NCBI RefSeq assembly: GCF_032842945.2
Contig: NZ_CP146606.1
Location: forward strand, 1,116,001 to 1,180,000
DNA: 64,000 nt
From: Roseovarius sp. W115
GTDB taxonomy: Bacteria; Pseudomonadota; Alphaproteobacteria; Rhodobacterales; Rhodobacteraceae
Reading direction: 5' to 3'
Positions 17,818 through 27,429 of this stretch are shown in pieces; position 1 is the first letter of the stretch; each line of letters begins with the position of its first letter. Below the pieces are notes generated by a model. The model made no database searches. It was not told the origin of the DNA and saw nothing but the letters and a program-made list of their open reading frames with translations. Both the position numbers and the translations under genes were made by a program.

Positions 17818-19007
17818 GAGGTGCTTTGGGTCGCCATGGATGCATTGACCTTCCGAACCTGATCCTCGGCGGGTGCCTCTTCGATATTGTAAATTGGAAG
17901 CACAGCACGCAGGTGGTCGTGATGCGTGCGCACGCCGTATTCCAGATCAGACAGGTAGAATCCCTCAAAGAACTCTGACGCCATGGATTCGTTTGACCAG
18001 ATAGTGAGTTGAATATCTTCGTCGACAGTTTCCCGGTCGATCCGGCTGGCCAAGTAGCGCGCGGCGCGCTGTTGGCGGTCTTCGTTTGCGTGACGATAGG
18101 TGGCAGACCGAATGACCGAAGAATTCACCGAAGTTGGGAACTCTTGATAAAACAATACGGTCTCTGGGGTCGCGGCGATGACGGCATTTGGGAAAAGACC
18201 ATAGTAGAGCCATTTGCGGTGCAAATCTTCAGGTAAGAAGTCCTGTGGCTTGGACATCTTCTTGTAGTTTCGAACGGCCCAGCGCCGCCCTTTGGTGGGC
18301 GTATAGAGACCTTCGGTGCGGCTCACTCCATCGACATAGGGTTCGTCGTAGTAGGTTGTGCCATAGAGATCCTGAAGTGCCGGATGCGCCATGGCCACGT
18401 GATAGCCCTCGTTGTCGACGTCGCGGATGGATTTCCAGTTGACCGGGGTCTCTTCGGTCCAGATGGCGTCCGTTGGCACATGATCCGCCATCCGATACCC
18501 TGCCGCTTCTTCGGCAAAAGGTTGCAACAACTCGGCCACCGATGGCTGAGGTCCCGGCTTGAAGCGGATGAAAATGAACCCGTTCCAAATCTCCATATCC
18601 AGGCTGCGCAAGGCAAACTCATGCTTGTCGAGCGGCGGGTAGGAATCGGGCCGCGCGGCACCGCGCAATGTACCATCAAGATTGTAGACCCAGCCATGGA
18701 AGGGACAGATCATGGCACTGGGACAGTTTCCACTGTCTTCGGCCACCAGACGAGAGCCGCGATGGCGACACACGTTCTGAAACGCGCACACATTGCCTTC
18801 GGTATCCCGCAGGATGATCGCGCGCTCCCCGCAAACATCAAATGTCTGGAAATCGCCCGAATTTGGGACATCCGATACGTGACAGGCAATTTGCCAATGG
18901 GTCTTGAACAGCTCTTCCTTTTCAAGCTCCAGCAATTCGGCGCTATGGTAGCACCAACCAGGCAGGCCCTTGCGGTCCCAGTCATTGGGAATCTGGATAT
19001 CTCTCAT
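17814..19007 (-). CDS. Rieske [2Fe-2S] oxygenase, large subunit type
   Basis: A ring-hydroxylating-type oxygenase of 397 residues. The Rieske cluster motif is CRHRG (Cys, His) and, 17 residues on, CPFHGW (Cys, His). The mononuclear iron site is DNEGYHVAMAH with a late Asp region in the catalytic domain. Family members GbcA, CntA and stachydrine demethylase oxygenate N-methyl groups of quaternary amines, and the nearby TMADH-like and PuuB-like enzymes favour such a substrate over an aromatic ring. No reductase gene is adjacent in the window, so electrons must come from elsewhere. Confidence 0.85.
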   Translation of the reverse strand: MRDIQIPNDWDRKGLPGWCYHSAELLELEKEELFKTHWQIACHVSDVPNSGDFQTFDVCGERAIILRDTEGNVCAFQNVCRHRGSRLVAEDSGNCPSAMICPFHGWVYNLDGTLRGAARPDSYPPLDKHEFALRSLDMEIWNGFIFIRFKPGPQPSVAELLQPFAEEAAGYRMADHVPTDAIWTEETPVNWKSIRDVDNEGYHVAMAHPALQDLYGTTYYDEPYVDGVSRTEGLYTPTKGRRWAVRNYKKMSKPQDFLPEDLHRKWLYYGLFPNAVIAATPETVLFYQEFPTSVNSSVIRSATYRHANEDRQQRAARYLASRIDRETVDEDIQLTIWSNESMASEFFEGFYLSDLEYGVRTHHDHLRAVLPIYNIEEAPAEDQVRKVNASMATQSTS

Positions 19008-19055
19008 GGTTCAAGTCCTTTTCCATCCATTCTTTCTGGCACAGCATAGATCTTT

Positions 19056-20372
19056 CTAGGGTCGTACCGCATCCATCAGGCGTTTCCACGTTAAGGCCAC
19101 GGCCAGGCCCTGCCCCCGAAATCGGCTGAACGGCACTTTGGGCATCGGGGTCACGGGTAGAAAATCTTCACCGGCCTTGCCCAGACAATGCGCCGCAAGC
19201 ACCTTGCCAAACATGCTTGCCATGGCGACACCACGCCCGTTGAATCCAAGGCCACTGTAAAGACCATCCCCCAATTTGTGAATGTGCGGCACATGATCCA
19301 GCGTCAGCGCGACGCGCCCCGTCCAAAGGTGGTTGACGCGGCTGGTATCAACTTCGGGGAAAATCTCTCGCATCCGGCGAAAGCCAAAGCCAAAATTGGC
19401 TTCGTCAATCAGTTCTTGTTGCGAATTGATGCGGCTGCCAAAGATCAAACGGTCCTGGCTGTCGATGCCAAACCACGACAAGAGCCGTCGCGTATCCGCT
19501 GCGCCTTGGCGCTTTGGCAAGATCTTACGTTTCAGGTTATCGCTCAACGGGTCGGTGGCCAGAACACCCGTCAGAACCGGCACAATCGAGTCTGACAGCC
19601 CCGGCAACATCGACCCTGTATAGCCGTTGGTGCAGACAATCACTGTTTGTGCATTGACCTGACCTTGCTCGGTTTTCACAACCCAATGCGCCCCGTCATG
19701 TTCCACCGAGACGGCAGGGGATTGCGGAAAAATGCGCACACCTTGTGACAGACACGCCTTTGCAAGCCCCCTGGCATACTTCAAAGGATGCAGGTTGCCG
19801 CCACGCTCATCCATCAGGGCCGAGGCATAGGCCGAGGTCCCCACTTTGGTCTCGATCTCACCCCGATCAAGCGTGCGGGTCACTACACCACGGGACCCCC
19901 ATTGGGCCACATGCGCATCCGTGGTCACGCGACCTGCTGGCCCTTTGGCCAATTGAATCCAGCCCGTGCGTCGCAGATCACACTCAATGCCGTAATTCTC
20001 GATAAGGTCATAAACAACCTGAGGCGCGCCTCCCGCAGTCTCGGCAATCCGCTCTCCGCGCTCCTTGCCATAACGCGCGACCATCTCATCAGGCAGAATT
20101 TTCAAACCCGGTATGACTTGTCCGCCATTTCGGCCTGAGGCGCCCCATCCCGGCTCATGTGCTTCTACAATGGCGACATCGACGCCCTGTTCGGCGAGGT
20201 GCAGGGCCGAGGACAGACCGCAAAACCCAGCGCCAATGACAGCGACGTCGGCAGACACATCTGATGTCAAAGGCTCGAGTTCAGGTAAATCTCCTGCTGT
20301 CTTACCCCAAAGCGAGGTCTTGATATGGCAGGACGACTGATACCAGGCGTCGGATTTGGCGGATACGGTCAT
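19056..20372 (-). CDS. FAD-dependent amine/amino acid oxidase (PuuB/DAO type)
   Basis: A flavoenzyme of 438 residues of the DAO superfamily. Visible motifs: ADVAVIGAGFCGLSSALHLAEQG (FAD), WGASGRNGGQVIPG (typical of gamma-glutamylputrescine oxidase-like members), VIVCTNGYTGSMLPGL and the C-terminal GLGFNGRGVAMASMFG. It oxidises a C-N bond in an amino acid or glutamylated amine. Its start overlaps the stop of the TMADH-like gene, so the two are translationally coupled. Which amine it uses is open. Confidence 0.82.
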   Translation of the reverse strand: MTVSAKSDAWYQSSCHIKTSLWGKTAGDLPELEPLTSDVSADVAVIGAGFCGLSSALHLAEQGVDVAIVEAHEPGWGASGRNGGQVIPGLKILPDEMVARYGKERGERIAETAGGAPQVVYDLIENYGIECDLRRTGWIQLAKGPAGRVTTDAHVAQWGSRGVVTRTLDRGEIETKVGTSAYASALMDERGGNLHPLKYARGLAKACLSQGVRIFPQSPAVSVEHDGAHWVVKTEQGQVNAQTVIVCTNGYTGSMLPGLSDSIVPVLTGVLATDPLSDNLKRKILPKRQGAADTRRLLSWFGIDSQDRLIFGSRINSQQELIDEANFGFGFRRMREIFPEVDTSRVNHLWTGRVALTLDHVPHIHKLGDGLYSGLGFNGRGVAMASMFGKVLAAHCLGKAGEDFLPVTPMPKVPFSRFRGQGLAVALTWKRLMDAVRP

Positions 20373-22456
20373 GAAGCAAACTCGGGCCAGAGCTTGTCCG
20401 ACTCAAAATCGTTTTCTCGCCGGAAGGGTGCGTCCTGATCAACAGGCGCTTCCAGCGTTCTCGCAAACTCGTGCCCGCCATAGACAGCCATTGCGATTGT
20501 CCCCGGCGCATAGCAATCACCAATGCGCGTGACAGATTTGATGCCATGCTCCGACCATGCGTCTTTCTGCGCTAAGAGATCATGATAGAGACTGTCGTCA
20601 CTGGTCCGCGACGTGACGGGCACCACGGCTGCCACATCCTTGCGCTGCGTTTTCTCGGTGAACACACAAGCCAGATCGACAAAGCCATCGCCCACAGCCA
20701 CGATCCCATGGTTGCAGATGATCTCAACCCCAAGCTCACGCAGCCGCACCTGAATATGTTCATACTCCAGCGTGAAATGCGTCCAGCCCGCCGACTCCGC
20801 CGCTGGCGTGACAAGCATAACATCGACACCGTTTCCGGCCAGTTGTTCGGCCAGAGCACTGCCCAGGTAGTAATGATCGTCGTCAAAGATGAGTACCGGT
20901 CCCTTGGGCACCTCACCGGCCATAATGACCTCTGGCGCAACAATCATCGGGCTGTGAAGCTGTTCGGGCGCAAATCGGTGATGAATTCCCACAAAATCGG
21001 TGCGCCAGTGCGACCCGGTGGCAATGGCCACATGGGCATGCCCCAATTCCATCACGGACTGCGCGGTCATTGCGCTTTGCGTGAAGGTGCTGACATTGGC
21101 GCGAGCCGACAACAGGTTCACACGGTAATCTGCCACGCGGTTCCATTGCCGTAACGGGGCCAGTGCTGTTTCGCGCAGAACACGGCCGCCCAGTTTTTCC
21201 CCGGCTTCCGCAAGAGTGACAGGATACCCGCGATTGGACAGCGCCAGCGCGGCCTCCAGCCCGGCAGGTCCACCTCCGACCACCAGCACATTGTCCTCGG
21301 AAGTCGCCGCCGGAATACGTTCAGGGTGCCACCCCTTGCGCCATTCCTCTCCCATCGTTGGGTTCTGCGTACAGCGCATCGGGTAGGCCACATAGTCGCC
21401 CGTGGTGCACATGTTGCAGCCGATACATTCGCGGATTTCGTGCGATCGACCTTCTTCAATCTTGGTGGGCAGAAAGGGGTCAGCAATCGAGGGACGCGCA
21501 GCCCCAACAAGATCAAGCACGCCACGTTTGATTTGAGACACCATCGTATCCGGCGAGGTAAACCGCCCCACGCCCACCACCGGCTTGGTGGTCAGTTTCT
21601 TGACGAAGCGCACATAGTCTTCTTGCGATCCTTCGTTGCCGAACCGCGACGGGAGCGAGTCATTGCCCCAGTCTGCCACATTCACATCCCAAAGGTCCGG
21701 CAACTCAGCGAGAGAACCGACTATATCCTCGGCCTCTGCGCTGTGCATGCCATCCTCACCCATCAATTCATCCACAGCAAAGCGGAACGCCACGGCACAG
21801 TCATGCCCGACTGCATCCTTGGTGTCCTCCAGCACCTCACGCACCAGCCGCACCCGGTTCTCTAAGCTGCCGCCATACTCATCGGTGCGGTGATTGAAGC
21901 GTTTGAGCAGAAATTGATAAAGCAGCGTCATGATGCCGTGTGCGGCGTAGACATAGATAATGTCGTACCCCGCCTCACGCGACCTCAACGCGGCTTCGCG
22001 AAACCATCGGCGCAGGGTTTTGATGTCGTCTTTGTCCATCCCCCGCGCCTGCGTCGAGTTTGACGTCTCATTGGGTGCAGGCGACGGGGCGATGGACGGA
22101 ATACGCGACAGGTAGTTGCTGACCGACTGGCCATTGTGGACAAGCTGAATGCCTGCGAGTGCACCGTGTTCATGCACCTTATCGACCATCAGACGATGAA
22201 CCGGCAAATCGCTGTCATCCCAGAGCCGCATCAGGGTGGCCGGAGTCAGATCGCTTGTCGGGTGGATCGAGCACTCTTCGGTGCATACCACACCCCAGCC
22301 CCCTTCAGCCTTGACCCCTCGCATTTCTGCCATGGTCCGAGGCCAGCGATGCCCCATCCCATTGCAATGCGGCACCTGATAAAATCGGTTCTTGGTCGTC
22401 TTGGGGCCGATCTTGAGCGGCTCGAAAAGGATTCTGTGATTGGGTTCCATCGTCAT
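20369..22456 (-). CDS. TMADH/dimethylglycine demethylase-like FMN, 4Fe-4S, FAD/NAD protein
   Basis: A large flavoprotein of 695 residues. The N-terminal Old-Yellow-Enzyme TIM barrel (FEPLKIGPKTTKNRFYQVPH ... RFNHRTDEYGGSLENRVRLV) is followed by an iron-sulfur motif CIGCNMCTTGDYVAYPMRC and a nucleotide-binding half with VVGGGPAGLEAALALSNRG. This order matches trimethylamine dehydrogenase and dimethylglycine / N-methylproline demethylases, which remove N-methyl groups. Upstream lies a perfect inverted repeat (22505-22520). It heads the minus-strand operon that runs through PuuB-like to Rieske genes, although a 48-bp gap separates the last two. Confidence 0.85.
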   Translation of the reverse strand: MTMEPNHRILFEPLKIGPKTTKNRFYQVPHCNGMGHRWPRTMAEMRGVKAEGGWGVVCTEECSIHPTSDLTPATLMRLWDDSDLPVHRLMVDKVHEHGALAGIQLVHNGQSVSNYLSRIPSIAPSPAPNETSNSTQARGMDKDDIKTLRRWFREAALRSREAGYDIIYVYAAHGIMTLLYQFLLKRFNHRTDEYGGSLENRVRLVREVLEDTKDAVGHDCAVAFRFAVDELMGEDGMHSAEAEDIVGSLAELPDLWDVNVADWGNDSLPSRFGNEGSQEDYVRFVKKLTTKPVVGVGRFTSPDTMVSQIKRGVLDLVGAARPSIADPFLPTKIEEGRSHEIRECIGCNMCTTGDYVAYPMRCTQNPTMGEEWRKGWHPERIPAATSEDNVLVVGGGPAGLEAALALSNRGYPVTLAEAGEKLGGRVLRETALAPLRQWNRVADYRVNLLSARANVSTFTQSAMTAQSVMELGHAHVAIATGSHWRTDFVGIHHRFAPEQLHSPMIVAPEVIMAGEVPKGPVLIFDDDHYYLGSALAEQLAGNGVDVMLVTPAAESAGWTHFTLEYEHIQVRLRELGVEIICNHGIVAVGDGFVDLACVFTEKTQRKDVAAVVPVTSRTSDDSLYHDLLAQKDAWSEHGIKSVTRIGDCYAPGTIAMAVYGGHEFARTLEAPVDQDAPFRRENDFESDKLWPEFAS

Positions 22457-22504
22457 ATGAAAGTGCTCCTCAAAACCTTCACAAAGCCAATTCTGATTCC
22501 GAAT

Positions 22505-22520
22505 CTGACTGAACAGTCAG
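22505..22520. promoter_or_regulatory. Candidate TetR/BetI-type operator
   Basis: CTGACTGAACAGTCAG is a 7-bp perfect inverted repeat with a 2-bp spacer, 49 bp upstream of the demethylase start. Its form is typical of TetR-family operators; a TetR/BetI-like gene lies in the facing operon (27429-28076). Binding is inferred. Confidence 0.45.
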
Positions 22521-22592
22521 TCAAAAAGAGACTACACAACCAAGGGCAGCGGAGCTAGACGCAGTTTTTTTTGGAAAGAAATTTTGGGGTGG

Positions 22593-22931
22593 CTAAACCT
22601 GATCGTCCCAACAGGTGAACACCTCATTGGTGATCCAGCGCCGGATCCCGTTATGTGCGGCAAGCTGGTCCGAAGTGAGATGCCCGCCAGTGAAATACGC
22701 ATAGGACCCATCAAGCTGCGCGCGATCCTGGAAGGTCATTACAACGTAGAACCGTTGTGCTTCCGGTGCTTCGGTGGACATTGGTGTGTCGTCAATTCGG
22801 GTGCCAATTTCTCCGGTTGCCTCCGCATACCCCATTGACTTCATGTCTTTGAAAAACTGAGCATAATAACCACGCACCGCCTCCATTGACGCGCCCGGCT
22901 TGAGATCGAAACGGCAAAGCATATGGATCAT
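22593..22931 (-). CDS. Small alpha/beta-barrel-like protein of unknown function
   Basis: A cytoplasmic protein of 112 residues starting MIHMLCRFDLKPGASMEAVRGYY; the pattern of a first strand, a helix and a late strand (RFYVVMTFQDRAQLDGSYAYF) suggests a ferredoxin-like dimeric alpha/beta barrel, like EthD or DUF6614-type proteins, but I cannot name the family with certainty. The start at 22931 is chosen from the domain beginning and a GGAAAG site; a longer frame to 23000 looks non-coding. It lies between the two divergent operons of the amine locus and is transcribed with the demethylase side. Confidence 0.55.
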   Translation of the reverse strand: MIHMLCRFDLKPGASMEAVRGYYAQFFKDMKSMGYAEATGEIGTRIDDTPMSTEAPEAQRFYVVMTFQDRAQLDGSYAYFTGGHLTSDQLAAHNGIRRWITNEVFTCWDDQV

Positions 22932-23301
22932 TTGTGTTACTTTCCAAATTCGTTCGGGATATCCCGGCAAACAAGAACAGCACCGCGCAAGGTGATGCAC
23001 TTTCCCGTGGTTACGTGTTTCTCAATACTCTCTTCATCATCAGTTCTAAATCTCGGAAATCCATTACTTGTGTCAAGAAAATCCCCTCGCGCGTGTGGTC
23101 ATGAATTGATCATATTCTGAAAGGGTCGTCAGATTTGATCAAATCCGGCGACCGTACAGCTTGACTCGTTTGATTTGCACCGAATAACGTTTTTTCGAAC
23201 GTTCAACCAGTTAATCACTCAACGAGGGACTGCGCCGAACAAAAGGCGCGATGCACTCATCAAAAAATTGAACGTCGTCCTAGGGAGAGGAATTCCGCAA
23301 T
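22932..23301. promoter_or_regulatory. Divergent regulatory region with a 14-bp palindrome
   Basis: About 370 bp without a gene between the small barrel protein and the Pot binding protein. It contains the perfect palindrome GATTTGATCAAATC at 23132-23145, a possible operator for the transporter operon, and AT-rich stretches. A strong GGGAGAGGAA site precedes the binding-protein start. Confidence 0.4.
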
Positions 23302-24411
23302 ATGACACTTACATACAAACTGAAGGGACTGACCTGCACGGTTGCAGTTGGCGTTTTGATGGCCGGATCGGCTGTTGCTGAAGATCGTGTGCTGAAGGTC
23401 ACAAACTGGGGTGAATACATCGCAGAAGACACGATCGCCAACTTCGAAAAAGAATACGGGATCAAGGTCATTTACGACACCTATGATTCCGCTGAATCGA
23501 TCGATGCGAAACTGCTTGCGGGCAATAGCGGTTATGATGTCGTCAGCCACGCCGGTAGTGATACAGCGCGTCTGATCAAGGCGGGCATCGTCGCTCCGCT
23601 CGATATGTCAAAGCTGGACAACATCAAACATATTGACCCGGCCCTTATGGCGCAGCTCGACAGTGAATGGGATCCAGGCAACAAGCACTTCATTCCGTAT
23701 ATGTGGGGCACACATGGAGTAACGTATAATGAAGAGCTGGTGAAGGCGACTTATCCTGACGCACCAATCGGCTCCATGGATCTTATCTTCAACCCTGAAC
23801 ACCTGGAGAAAGTTGCCTCCTGTGGTGTGTCATTCCTGGATTCTCCAGGTGACATCATTCCAATGGCGCTTGCTTATCTGGGGCTCGACCCAAACTCGAC
23901 CAATTCCGAAGACTATGAGGCGGTTGGGGAAATGCTGGCGCAGATCCGTCCGCATATCAAAACGTTCGATAACTATGCGTATCAGCGGATGCCACAGAAA
24001 GAGTTCTGCATCTCCACAACTTGGGGGCCTGATGGGCTTTTGGCGATGTCCGGCGCAGCCGAAGCCGATACAGGCGTCGTTCTTGATTTCTTCCTGCCCG
24101 AAGGCCAAGGCGCAGCGCAGCTCTGGATTGACGGCTGGTTGATCCCTGCGGATGCCGCAAACAAAGAAGACGCGCATTTGTTCCTTAACTACATGATGCG
24201 GCCTGAAGTTGGCGCGGCGGACAGTAACTTCACCTGGTATGCGACGGCCAACAAGACCGGCAAAGAGCTGGTGGATGAAGAAGTGACATCAAGCCCAGCG
24301 GCTTTCCCAACCTCTGATCAGGTTGCCAAGATGTACACCACAAAAGTGCTTCCGCCGAAGGTCGAGCGCCTGCAAACGCGGACTTGGACCAACTTCAAAG
24401 CGGGCAACTGA
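23302..24411 (+). CDS. ABC transporter substrate-binding protein, spermidine/putrescine (PotF/PotD) type
   Basis: A periplasmic binding protein of 369 residues with a Sec signal (LTCTVAVGVLMAGSAVAED). The mature part begins RVLKVTNWGEYIAEDTIANFEKEYGIKVIYDTYDS, the hallmark of PotF/PotD proteins that bind polyamines or related cations. Later, FIPYMWGTHGVTYNEELV and LWIDGWLIPADAANKEDAHLFLNYMMRPEV are family features. ATPase and two permeases follow. The natural ligand is likely the amine degraded by the neighbouring enzymes, not necessarily a polyamine. Confidence 0.88.
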   Translation: MTLTYKLKGLTCTVAVGVLMAGSAVAEDRVLKVTNWGEYIAEDTIANFEKEYGIKVIYDTYDSAESIDAKLLAGNSGYDVVSHAGSDTARLIKAGIVAPLDMSKLDNIKHIDPALMAQLDSEWDPGNKHFIPYMWGTHGVTYNEELVKATYPDAPIGSMDLIFNPEHLEKVASCGVSFLDSPGDIIPMALAYLGLDPNSTNSEDYEAVGEMLAQIRPHIKTFDNYAYQRMPQKEFCISTTWGPDGLLAMSGAAEADTGVVLDFFLPEGQGAAQLWIDGWLIPADAANKEDAHLFLNYMMRPEVGAADSNFTWYATANKTGKELVDEEVTSSPAAFPTSDQVAKMYTTKVLPPKVERLQTRTWTNFKAGN

Positions 24412-24500
24412 TCGCTTTTTGAAACAGGTGGTGGCGTGAGGTTTTATGCCACCACCCCACGCTCGCAAATATATTGAGCATTTTTACTGGGGGACCGTCC

Positions 24501-25624
24501 GTGACCGATGCGCCGTGGCTTGACCATGAGAACAACACTCCATTGGTCCAAATACGTGGCCTGACAAAGAAATTCGGTTCAGTTACCGCTGTCGACAACA
24601 TTGATCTCGACATCTATCAGGGTGAGCTTTTTGCCTTTTGGGCGGGTCGGGTTGTGGCAAATCAACTTTGCTTCGGATGCTTGCAGGGTTCGAATTTCCT
24701 GAATCCGGGTCGATCAACATTGGGGGCGAAGACATGTCGAATGTCTCGGCCTATGAACGCCCCACCAACATGATGTTCCAAAGCTATGCGCTTTTCCCAC
24801 ATATGACAGTTGAAAAGAACATCGCGTTTGGGCTGCAACAAGACCGCGTTCCCAAAAGCGAAATCACCGACCGCGTGGATGATATTCTGCAACTGGTCGA
24901 GCTGCAGGACTTCAAGAAACGCAAACCGCAACAGCTTTCTGGTGGTCAAAGGCAACGAGTTGCTTTGGCCCGCGCGCTGGTGAAGAAACCACGCTTGCTC
25001 TTGCTGGATGAACCGCTCGCCGCTTTGGACAAGAAACTGCGCAAGCAAACGCAGTTTGAGTTGGCCAACATTCAGGAACAGGTCGGCGTGACGTTCATCG
25101 TTGTTACCCACGACCAGGAAGAGGCCATGACACTGGCCACCCGCATGGCCGTGATGGATGCAGGCCGCTTCATGCAGATCGGCACACCGAATGAGATTTA
25201 CGAATTTCCTCAGTCGCGGTTTGTTGCGGACTTTATAGGATCGGCCAATATTTTTGCCGGACGCGTCAGCGAAGATGGCACCGACCATGTGCGCGTCGAT
25301 ACCGACCTTGGTGAGATTTACATCGACCACGGTCAATCGGTGACCGAAGGCAAACAAATCTGGGTTGGCCTAAGGCCCGAAAAAATTCACGTGAGCAAAA
25401 CAGCACCCAAAAAGGCGGGTCCTAATCAGGTCAGCGGTGAAGTTGAAGAGATCGGATATCTGGGTGAGACTTCAATCTATAAGGTTAAGCTCAAAACAGG
25501 CCAACTTGTCGATGTGACTGCTCCAAATCAGGTCAGGTCGCGGAGTAGTGAGCAATCCATCACCTGGGAAGACACGGTCTATCTAAGCTGGGAGCCATCC
25601 AGCGCGATGTTGCTAAATTCATGA
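24501..25624 (+). pseudogene. Pot-type ABC transporter ATPase, frameshifted as sequenced
   Basis: The first frame (GTG at 24501, GGGGGA upstream) reads VQIRGLTKKFGSVTAVDNIDLDIYQGELFAF, then loses sense. The next frame resumes with the Walker A GGSGCGKSTLLRMLAGFEFP, followed by Q-loop FQSYALFPHMTVE, signature LSGGQRQRVALARAL, Walker B LLLLDEPLAALD and the C-terminal TOBE region. One added base in the CC-TTTT-GGG run (24634-24643) restores a normal protein of about 374 residues. The permease gene overlaps its stop (ATGA). Energises uptake with the neighbouring components. Confidence 0.85.
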
Positions 25625-26583
25625 CCGATCTAACGAACAGTCCGGTCTCTGCGACCTCTCAGCAAGACATCGGTTTTCTGCAATCTCTCGCCAGACGGGC
25701 ACAGAACAATTGGCGCAAGATCGTCATACTGATCCCTTTTGTGTGGCTGCTCTTCTTCTTTCTCTTTCCGTTTTTCATTGTCGCCAAGATCAGTTTGGCA
25801 GAGCTGGCCATCGCAAGCCCCCCGTTCACCAAGCTGATTGAGTGGACGGATACGGGTGTGATCAACATCCGTATTGTCTTTGACAATTTCACCTACATCC
25901 TGACCGACAACCTGTATTCCAACACTTATCTCAACTCGCTCAAGATCTCAGTTCTCTCAACACTGATCTGTCTGTTGTTTGGCTATCCCATTGCTTATGG
26001 GATCGTGCGATCCGGTCCTGTGATGAAGCCGCTTTTGCTCTTCCTGGTGATCTTGCCGTTCTGGACGTCTTTCTTGTTGCGCGTCTATGCTTGGATGGGC
26101 CTTTTGGCGGATCAGGGCACGATCAACAACTTGCTGATCTCGATTGGGCTTATCGATGAACCCATCCGGATGCTCTATACTGAATTCGCGGTCTTTGTGG
26201 GTATCGTCTATACCTACATGCCATTCATGATCCTGCCGCTTTACGCCAATATGGAAAAGCTCGACACCAGCCTGAATGAAGCAGCAGCCGATCTGGGATC
26301 AAAGCCGACAAACACCTTTTTCAAAGTAACCTTGCCGCTGACGATCCCGGGCATCATCGCGGGCTCACTTCTGGTGTTCATCCCGGCCACGGGCGAATAT
26401 GTCATTCCCGATCTTCTTGGAGGCGGCAACGTGCAAATGATTGGCCGCGTGCTCTTTAACGAGTTTTCGCGCAACACCGACTGGCCCGTCGCCTCGGCAG
26501 TCGCCATTGTACTTCTGTTCCTTCTCGTGGTGCCTATCGCCGTCTTCCAGCACTACCAAGGCAAAGAAAACGAGGGGCGTTAG
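25621..26583 (+). CDS. ABC transporter permease, PotH/PotB type
   Basis: An inner-membrane permease of 320 residues with six or more hydrophobic segments and the EAA loop EAAADLGSKPTNTFFKVTLPLTIPGIIAG, which docks onto the ATPase. The start overlaps the ATPase stop by four bases and the second permease begins three bases after its stop. Resembles PotB/PotH of the polyamine transporters. Confidence 0.9.
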   Translation: MTDLTNSPVSATSQQDIGFLQSLARRAQNNWRKIVILIPFVWLLFFFLFPFFIVAKISLAELAIASPPFTKLIEWTDTGVINIRIVFDNFTYILTDNLYSNTYLNSLKISVLSTLICLLFGYPIAYGIVRSGPVMKPLLLFLVILPFWTSFLLRVYAWMGLLADQGTINNLLISIGLIDEPIRMLYTEFAVFVGIVYTYMPFMILPLYANMEKLDTSLNEAAADLGSKPTNTFFKVTLPLTIPGIIAGSLLVFIPATGEYVIPDLLGGGNVQMIGRVLFNEFSRNTDWPVASAVAIVLLFLLVVPIAVFQHYQGKENEGR

Positions 26584-26586
26584 GAG

Positions 26587-27429
26587 ATGTACAACAAACG
26601 CTCTCGCTTTCTGACGGTCATGGTGAGCCTCGGGCTAGCCTTCTTTTACATCCCGCTCCTGCTTTTGGTGATCTACTCTTTCAACCACTCCAAGCTGGTG
26701 CCGGTTTGGGGCGGGTGGTCAACGCGCTGGTACAAAGTGCTGTTTTTCGAGTCCCCCGAAGTCTGGAGCGCTGTAGCGCTTAGTCTCAAGATCGCTTTCG
26801 TGAATGCGACTTTCGCCACCATGCTTGGTACACTTGCAGCGCTTGCGATGGTCCGGTTTGGCCGATTCAAAGGACGCACGCTTTTCGGCGGGATGCTTGT
26901 CGCGCCACTGGTGATGCCAGAAGTCATAACGGGTCTGTCCTTGCTGGTGTTTTTCATATCTCTGCAAGAATTGATCGGCTGGCCTGCGGAGCGTGGATTC
27001 ACCACCATCACGATCGCGCATATAACCTTCTCCATGGCCTTTGTTGCGGTCACGGTGCAAGCGCGCCTGACCGGTATGGGGCAGGACCTTGAAGAAGCTG
27101 CCGCAGACCTGGGCGCAAAACCGTTCAAGGTTCTCACGGCAATCACCATCCCGCGCCTTACCCCCGCGCTGGTATCGGGCTGGCTGTTGGCCTTCACGCT
27201 TTCGCTTGATGATCTGGTGATCGCAAGCTTTGTCACCGGCCCCGGGGCAAACACGCTTCCAATACTCATTTTCTCGCGCATTCGACTTGGCTTGCGCCCG
27301 GACATTAATGCATTGGCCACCATCATCATTCTCGTCGTGGCGATCTGCGTAACCATTGCAGCCCTTATCATGTACCGCCAGCACAAGCGGGACCTGTTGG
27401 ATCAGCAATTGGCTGAACGGGCCGACTGA
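26587..27429 (+). CDS. ABC transporter permease, PotI/PotC type
   Basis: The second membrane subunit, 280 residues, with six hydrophobic helices and the EAA loop EEAAADLGAKPFKVLTAITIPRLTPALVSG. The stretch AFTLSLDDLVIASFVTGPGANTLP is typical of PotI. The stop codon overlaps the start of the TetR-family gene (TGATG), so the regulator is made together with the transporter. Confidence 0.9.
   Translation: MYNKRSRFLTVMVSLGLAFFYIPLLLLVIYSFNHSKLVPVWGGWSTRWYKVLFFESPEVWSAVALSLKIAFVNATFATMLGTLAALAMVRFGRFKGRTLFGGMLVAPLVMPEVITGLSLLVFFISLQELIGWPAERGFTTITIAHITFSMAFVAVTVQARLTGMGQDLEEAAADLGAKPFKVLTAITIPRLTPALVSGWLLAFTLSLDDLVIASFVTGPGANTLPILIFSRIRLGLRPDINALATIIILVVAICVTIAALIMYRQHKRDLLDQQLAERAD

Noticed and set aside
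24474..24500. TTG start for the Pot ATPase
   Set aside because: GTG at 24501 has the better-placed GGGGGA site and gives the usual N-terminus.
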